NCBI GenBank assembly: GCA_947450015.1
Contig: CANFUB010000019.1
Coordinates: forward strand, 1-17,220
Direction of reading: 5' to 3'
Origin: Bacteroidota bacterium
GTDB lineage: Bacteria > Bacteroidota > Bacteroidia > NS11-12g > UBA955
Length of the DNA: 17,220 bases
Shown: piece after piece, positions 14,767-17,220 of the stretch
Numbering within the stretch: position 1 is the first letter of the stretch
How the letters are laid out: the number at the start of each line of letters is the position of its first letter
Made by a program: the position numbers and the translations under genes
Notes under the pieces: model-generated
The model's database searches: none
What the model was told of the DNA's origin: nothing
Seen by the model: the letters and a program-made list of their open reading frames with translations, nothing else

Positions 14767-14774
14767 TATTTTTG
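14767..14774 (+). promoter_or_regulatory. -7 promoter element (TATTTTTG) of the M1 peptidase gene
   Basis: TATTTTTG, identical to the elements before the OmpA-like gene and rho, ends 19 bases before the ATG at 14794. The -33 position reads TTTAC rather than TTTG. Confidence 0.65.
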
Positions 14775-14793
14775 CCTAAAAAATAGTTTATTC

Positions 14794-17220
14794 ATGAAAT
14801 CAATATTTACACTTGTATTTGCTTTGTTCGCGCTTTCAAGTTATGCGCAGCTCGATGGCACTCATATCCATTATTTGGCAGATCCTGAAGGGGCCGAGCG
14901 TCCTCACAGCATCGATATTACCCACATGAAATTAGAAGTTTCATTTGTGCCTACCGAAGGTAAAGTTATTGGTAGAGTTACCCATGAATTTACCACCATC
15001 CAAAACGGCATTGATACTTTGTTTTTTGATGCACCAGGCATTACTATTTTGGCCGCTCAGCTCGATAACCAAGACTTAAGCTTTTATACCAATGCAGAAG
15101 GTGTAGTGGTTAAATTTAAAAAGAAAATGAACTGGGACGAGAAACACAGCATTACCTTTAACTACAATGCAACACCAAAAAGAGGCATTTATTTTATTGG
15201 TTGGAACGAGCCTGAAAACTATGGCACACCTGATATTACGTATATCCGCAAACAAATATGGACCCAAGGTCAGGGTACCGACAACCGCTACTGGATACCT
15301 ATGTACGATTGTTTAAATGATAAATTCATTACCGAAACAGTGGTTACCATTGATACCAAATACAAAGCTTTGTCGAATGGTAAATTGCTTGGTGTTGAAC
15401 AGAACACCAACGGCACCACCAGATGGCATTATACCATGGAGAAGCCACATGCAGGTTACTTATTAATGTTGGGCATAGGCAATTATAATATTAAAGAGAG
15501 CAGAACCAAACGCGGCACCCTTGTTCAATTTTGGTATTACCCTGAATTTAAAGACCGTGTTGAATTAACCAGTTTACACACCGAGCGCATGATTGAATTG
15601 TTGGAAGAAACCACTGGCACTCCTTATGCTTGGGGTGGCACTTACGCGCAAATCATGGTTCAAAATTTCTTATACGGTGCAATGGAAAATACTGGCGCTA
15701 CTGTCTTTGGCGATTTCTTCACAGTAGATGCTAGAGCCTTTAAAGACAGAAATTACATGGGTGTGAATTGCCATGAGTTAACCCACCAATGGTTTGGTGA
15801 TTTGGTAACTGCTAGAGGCACAGCCGACCACTGGTTACAAGAAAGTTTTGCAACCTTTTTTCCTAAATTATTTTTCAAAGAATTGGATGGCTATGATGCT
15901 TACCAATGGTCGTTAAGAGGCGAATACAATGCTGCCTTGGCACAAAGTGAGATTGACAATTATCCAGTAAGACATACTAGAGCTGGTAGCAGCAGACACT
16001 ATCCAAAAGGAAGTGCTGTTTTGAGCATGTTGCACTACCAATTGGGTGATGCGAATTTTACCCGTTTTATTCAACATTATTTAGCGGTAAACGGCTACAA
16101 AAATGTAGAGACTTGGGATTTTCAAAAAGCTTTGAAAGACAAATTGGGCATGAACTACGATTGGTTTTTTGATGAGTGGATTCACCGCGGTGGCGAACCA
16201 CATTACAAAGTAAATTACAGATCTGAGAAATATGCTACGTATTTTAATGTGCAACAAACACACAAAACAGATGGTCATATTCGCTATTTTAAAATGCCAA
16301 TGGTATTTGCCTTGTATTTTAAAAACGGCAATGTTTATAGAGACACCGTAATGGTCATGGATTCGGCTTCACAAGTGATTCGCATTCCAAATAAAAACGG
16401 TGAAGAAATTGCTTTTGCGCTCATCGATGAAGAAAGCAGAGTGATGAAGAAAATGGATTTCAAAAAAGAGAAGGAAGAATTAATGGCGCAAGCTGCGAAT
16501 GCTAAATTCATGATCGATCGCTACGATGCCATCGTTGGATTGAGCACCACTCCACTCGCTGAGAAAGTAGCCTTTTTACAAACCCGTTTTGCTGCAGAAA
16601 AACACTACGCCATTCGTGCAGAGATTGCCAAACAATTGGCCAACCAAAAAACATTGAACAAATGGTATAGCAATGTAGTGAAAGACCGTGCGGAGGTTAA
16701 AAATGCATTTATGGCGGCCGACACAACGGTGAAAGATCAACAAGCAATCTTCGCTTTATTATTGCAAGATAGCAGCTATGCAGTGGTAGAAAATGCTTTG
16801 GATAAATTGATGAAATGCAAAGACATTGCAGATAAAGAAAAACAAAAATACTTGGCCACCATAAGTAATGTTTATGGCTTGAGCAACAATGTGCGCGCAA
16901 AATATTTAGAATATTGCTTGCTATACAATACAAACGTAGATGCAAAAGCTGAGCTAACTAAACTTTGCGGTCCGACTTACGAATTCCGCAGCAGAGTAAA
17001 TGCAGCCAATGCTTTGAAAAGACAAAAGGTATGTGATGAAGTAATTGTAAAAAACTTAATCAATGCAGCCTTAACTTACAACGGAAGACTCTCTGGCCCA
17101 TGTGGTGATGTATTAAAAGCCTTTAAGAAAGATGCCACTTTCAATGCAATGATTCAAAAGTACATTAGCACTTTGAATGCCGAAGAGCAAGAGCGCTTGA
17201 AAAAAGCGGAAATCAAAGAC
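14794..17220 (+). CDS. Exported M1-family zinc aminopeptidase, 3'-truncated
   Basis: M1 aminopeptidases remove N-terminal residues from peptides. The frame is open for 809 codons to the window edge with no stop, so the last part is missing; similar proteins are only slightly longer. A signal peptide ends at SYAQ (residue 19), so it acts outside the cytoplasm. After an N-terminal beta domain come the substrate-binding GAMEN motif (295-299) and the zinc site HELTH (327-331) with the third ligand Glu350 in WLQESF, exactly 18 residues on. The transition-state tyrosine is Tyr403 in YPKGSAVLSML. All catalytic residues are intact. The C-terminal part from about residue 560 is helical with repeat-like segments (EIAKQLANQKTL, VVENALDKLMK), as in HEAT-like ends of this family. 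It has its own -7 element and is probably a periplasmic or surface peptidase for nutrient peptides. Confidence 0.94.
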   Translation, partial: MKSIFTLVFALFALSSYAQLDGTHIHYLADPEGAERPHSIDITHMKLEVSFVPTEGKVIGRVTHEFTTIQNGIDTLFFDAPGITILAAQLDNQDLSFYTNAEGVVVKFKKKMNWDEKHSITFNYNATPKRGIYFIGWNEPENYGTPDITYIRKQIWTQGQGTDNRYWIPMYDCLNDKFITETVVTIDTKYKALSNGKLLGVEQNTNGTTRWHYTMEKPHAGYLLMLGIGNYNIKESRTKRGTLVQFWYYPEFKDRVELTSLHTERMIELLEETTGTPYAWGGTYAQIMVQNFLYGAMENTGATVFGDFFTVDARAFKDRNYMGVNCHELTHQWFGDLVTARGTADHWLQESFATFFPKLFFKELDGYDAYQWSLRGEYNAALAQSEIDNYPVRHTRAGSSRHYPKGSAVLSMLHYQLGDANFTRFIQHYLAVNGYKNVETWDFQKALKDKLGMNYDWFFDEWIHRGGEPHYKVNYRSEKYATYFNVQQTHKTDGHIRYFKMPMVFALYFKNGNVYRDTVMVMDSASQVIRIPNKNGEEIAFALIDEESRVMKKMDFKKEKEELMAQAANAKFMIDRYDAIVGLSTTPLAEKVAFLQTRFAAEKHYAIRAEIAKQLANQKTLNKWYSNVVKDRAEVKNAFMAADTTVKDQQAIFALLLQDSSYAVVENALDKLMKCKDIADKEKQKYLATISNVYGLSNNVRAKYLEYCLLYNTNVDAKAELTKLCGPTYEFRSRVNAANALKRQKVCDEVIVKNLINAALTYNGRLSGPCGDVLKAFKKDATFNAMIQKYISTLNAEEQERLKKAEIKD

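Overview
The window is a stretch of AT-rich bacterial chromosome that reads as Bacteroidota. Five things point there. Several genes carry a TAnnTTTG promoter element at the expected distance, sometimes with the matching TTG box 19-20 bases upstream, while Shine-Dalgarno sequences are absent. Rho has a very long Asn-rich insert. BshC (bacillithiol synthesis) is present. The families DUF2795, DUF2452 and DUF6427 occur. The OmpA-like outer-membrane protein has the usual beta-barrel plus TSP3 layout. I cannot name the genus. There are no tRNA, rRNA, CRISPR, phage or insertion-sequence signals, and this looks like ordinary core chromosome.

Layout. 2-2821 (+): rimO (5' end cut off by the window) and bshC, three bases apart. 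2947-4467 (+): a highly expressed-looking OmpA-type outer-membrane protein, with a clear promoter and a strong terminator. 4601-5569 (+): a single MlaD/MCE lipid-transport protein. 5745-7577 (+): rho. 7683-7904 (+): a small acidic DUF2795 protein, converging on an unrecognised protein of about 396 residues (7911-9101, -). 9291-10436 (-): hflX with a TTG start, divergent from 10529-12975 (+), an exported protein of unknown function coupled to a DUF6427 membrane protein. 12970-13551 (-): a lipoprotein glutathione peroxidase, convergent with DUF6427 and divergent from a DUF2452 gene (13594-14034, +). That gene converges on a small DUF3592-like membrane protein (14035-14496, -). 14794-17220 (+): an exported M1 zinc aminopeptidase that runs off the window.

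How the genes relate. The window mixes housekeeping functions (ribosomal protein modification, Rho, HflX), low-molecular-weight thiol and peroxide defence (BshC, GPx), and envelope proteins (OmpA-like, MlaD, DUF6427, M1 peptidase). Only rimO-bshC and the exported protein-DUF6427 pair look like operons. The rest are single genes in alternating orientation, packed so tightly that two convergent pairs have touching or overlapping stop codons.

I found no obviously new multi-gene system. The most interesting points are the repeat-built disordered region of Rho, the cysteine-rich OmpA-like domain that lacks the usual peptidoglycan-binding residues, the coupled secreted/DUF6427 pair, the unrecognised protein at 7911-9101, and an 18-bp palindrome that encodes the same C-terminus and stop for two genes on opposite strands.
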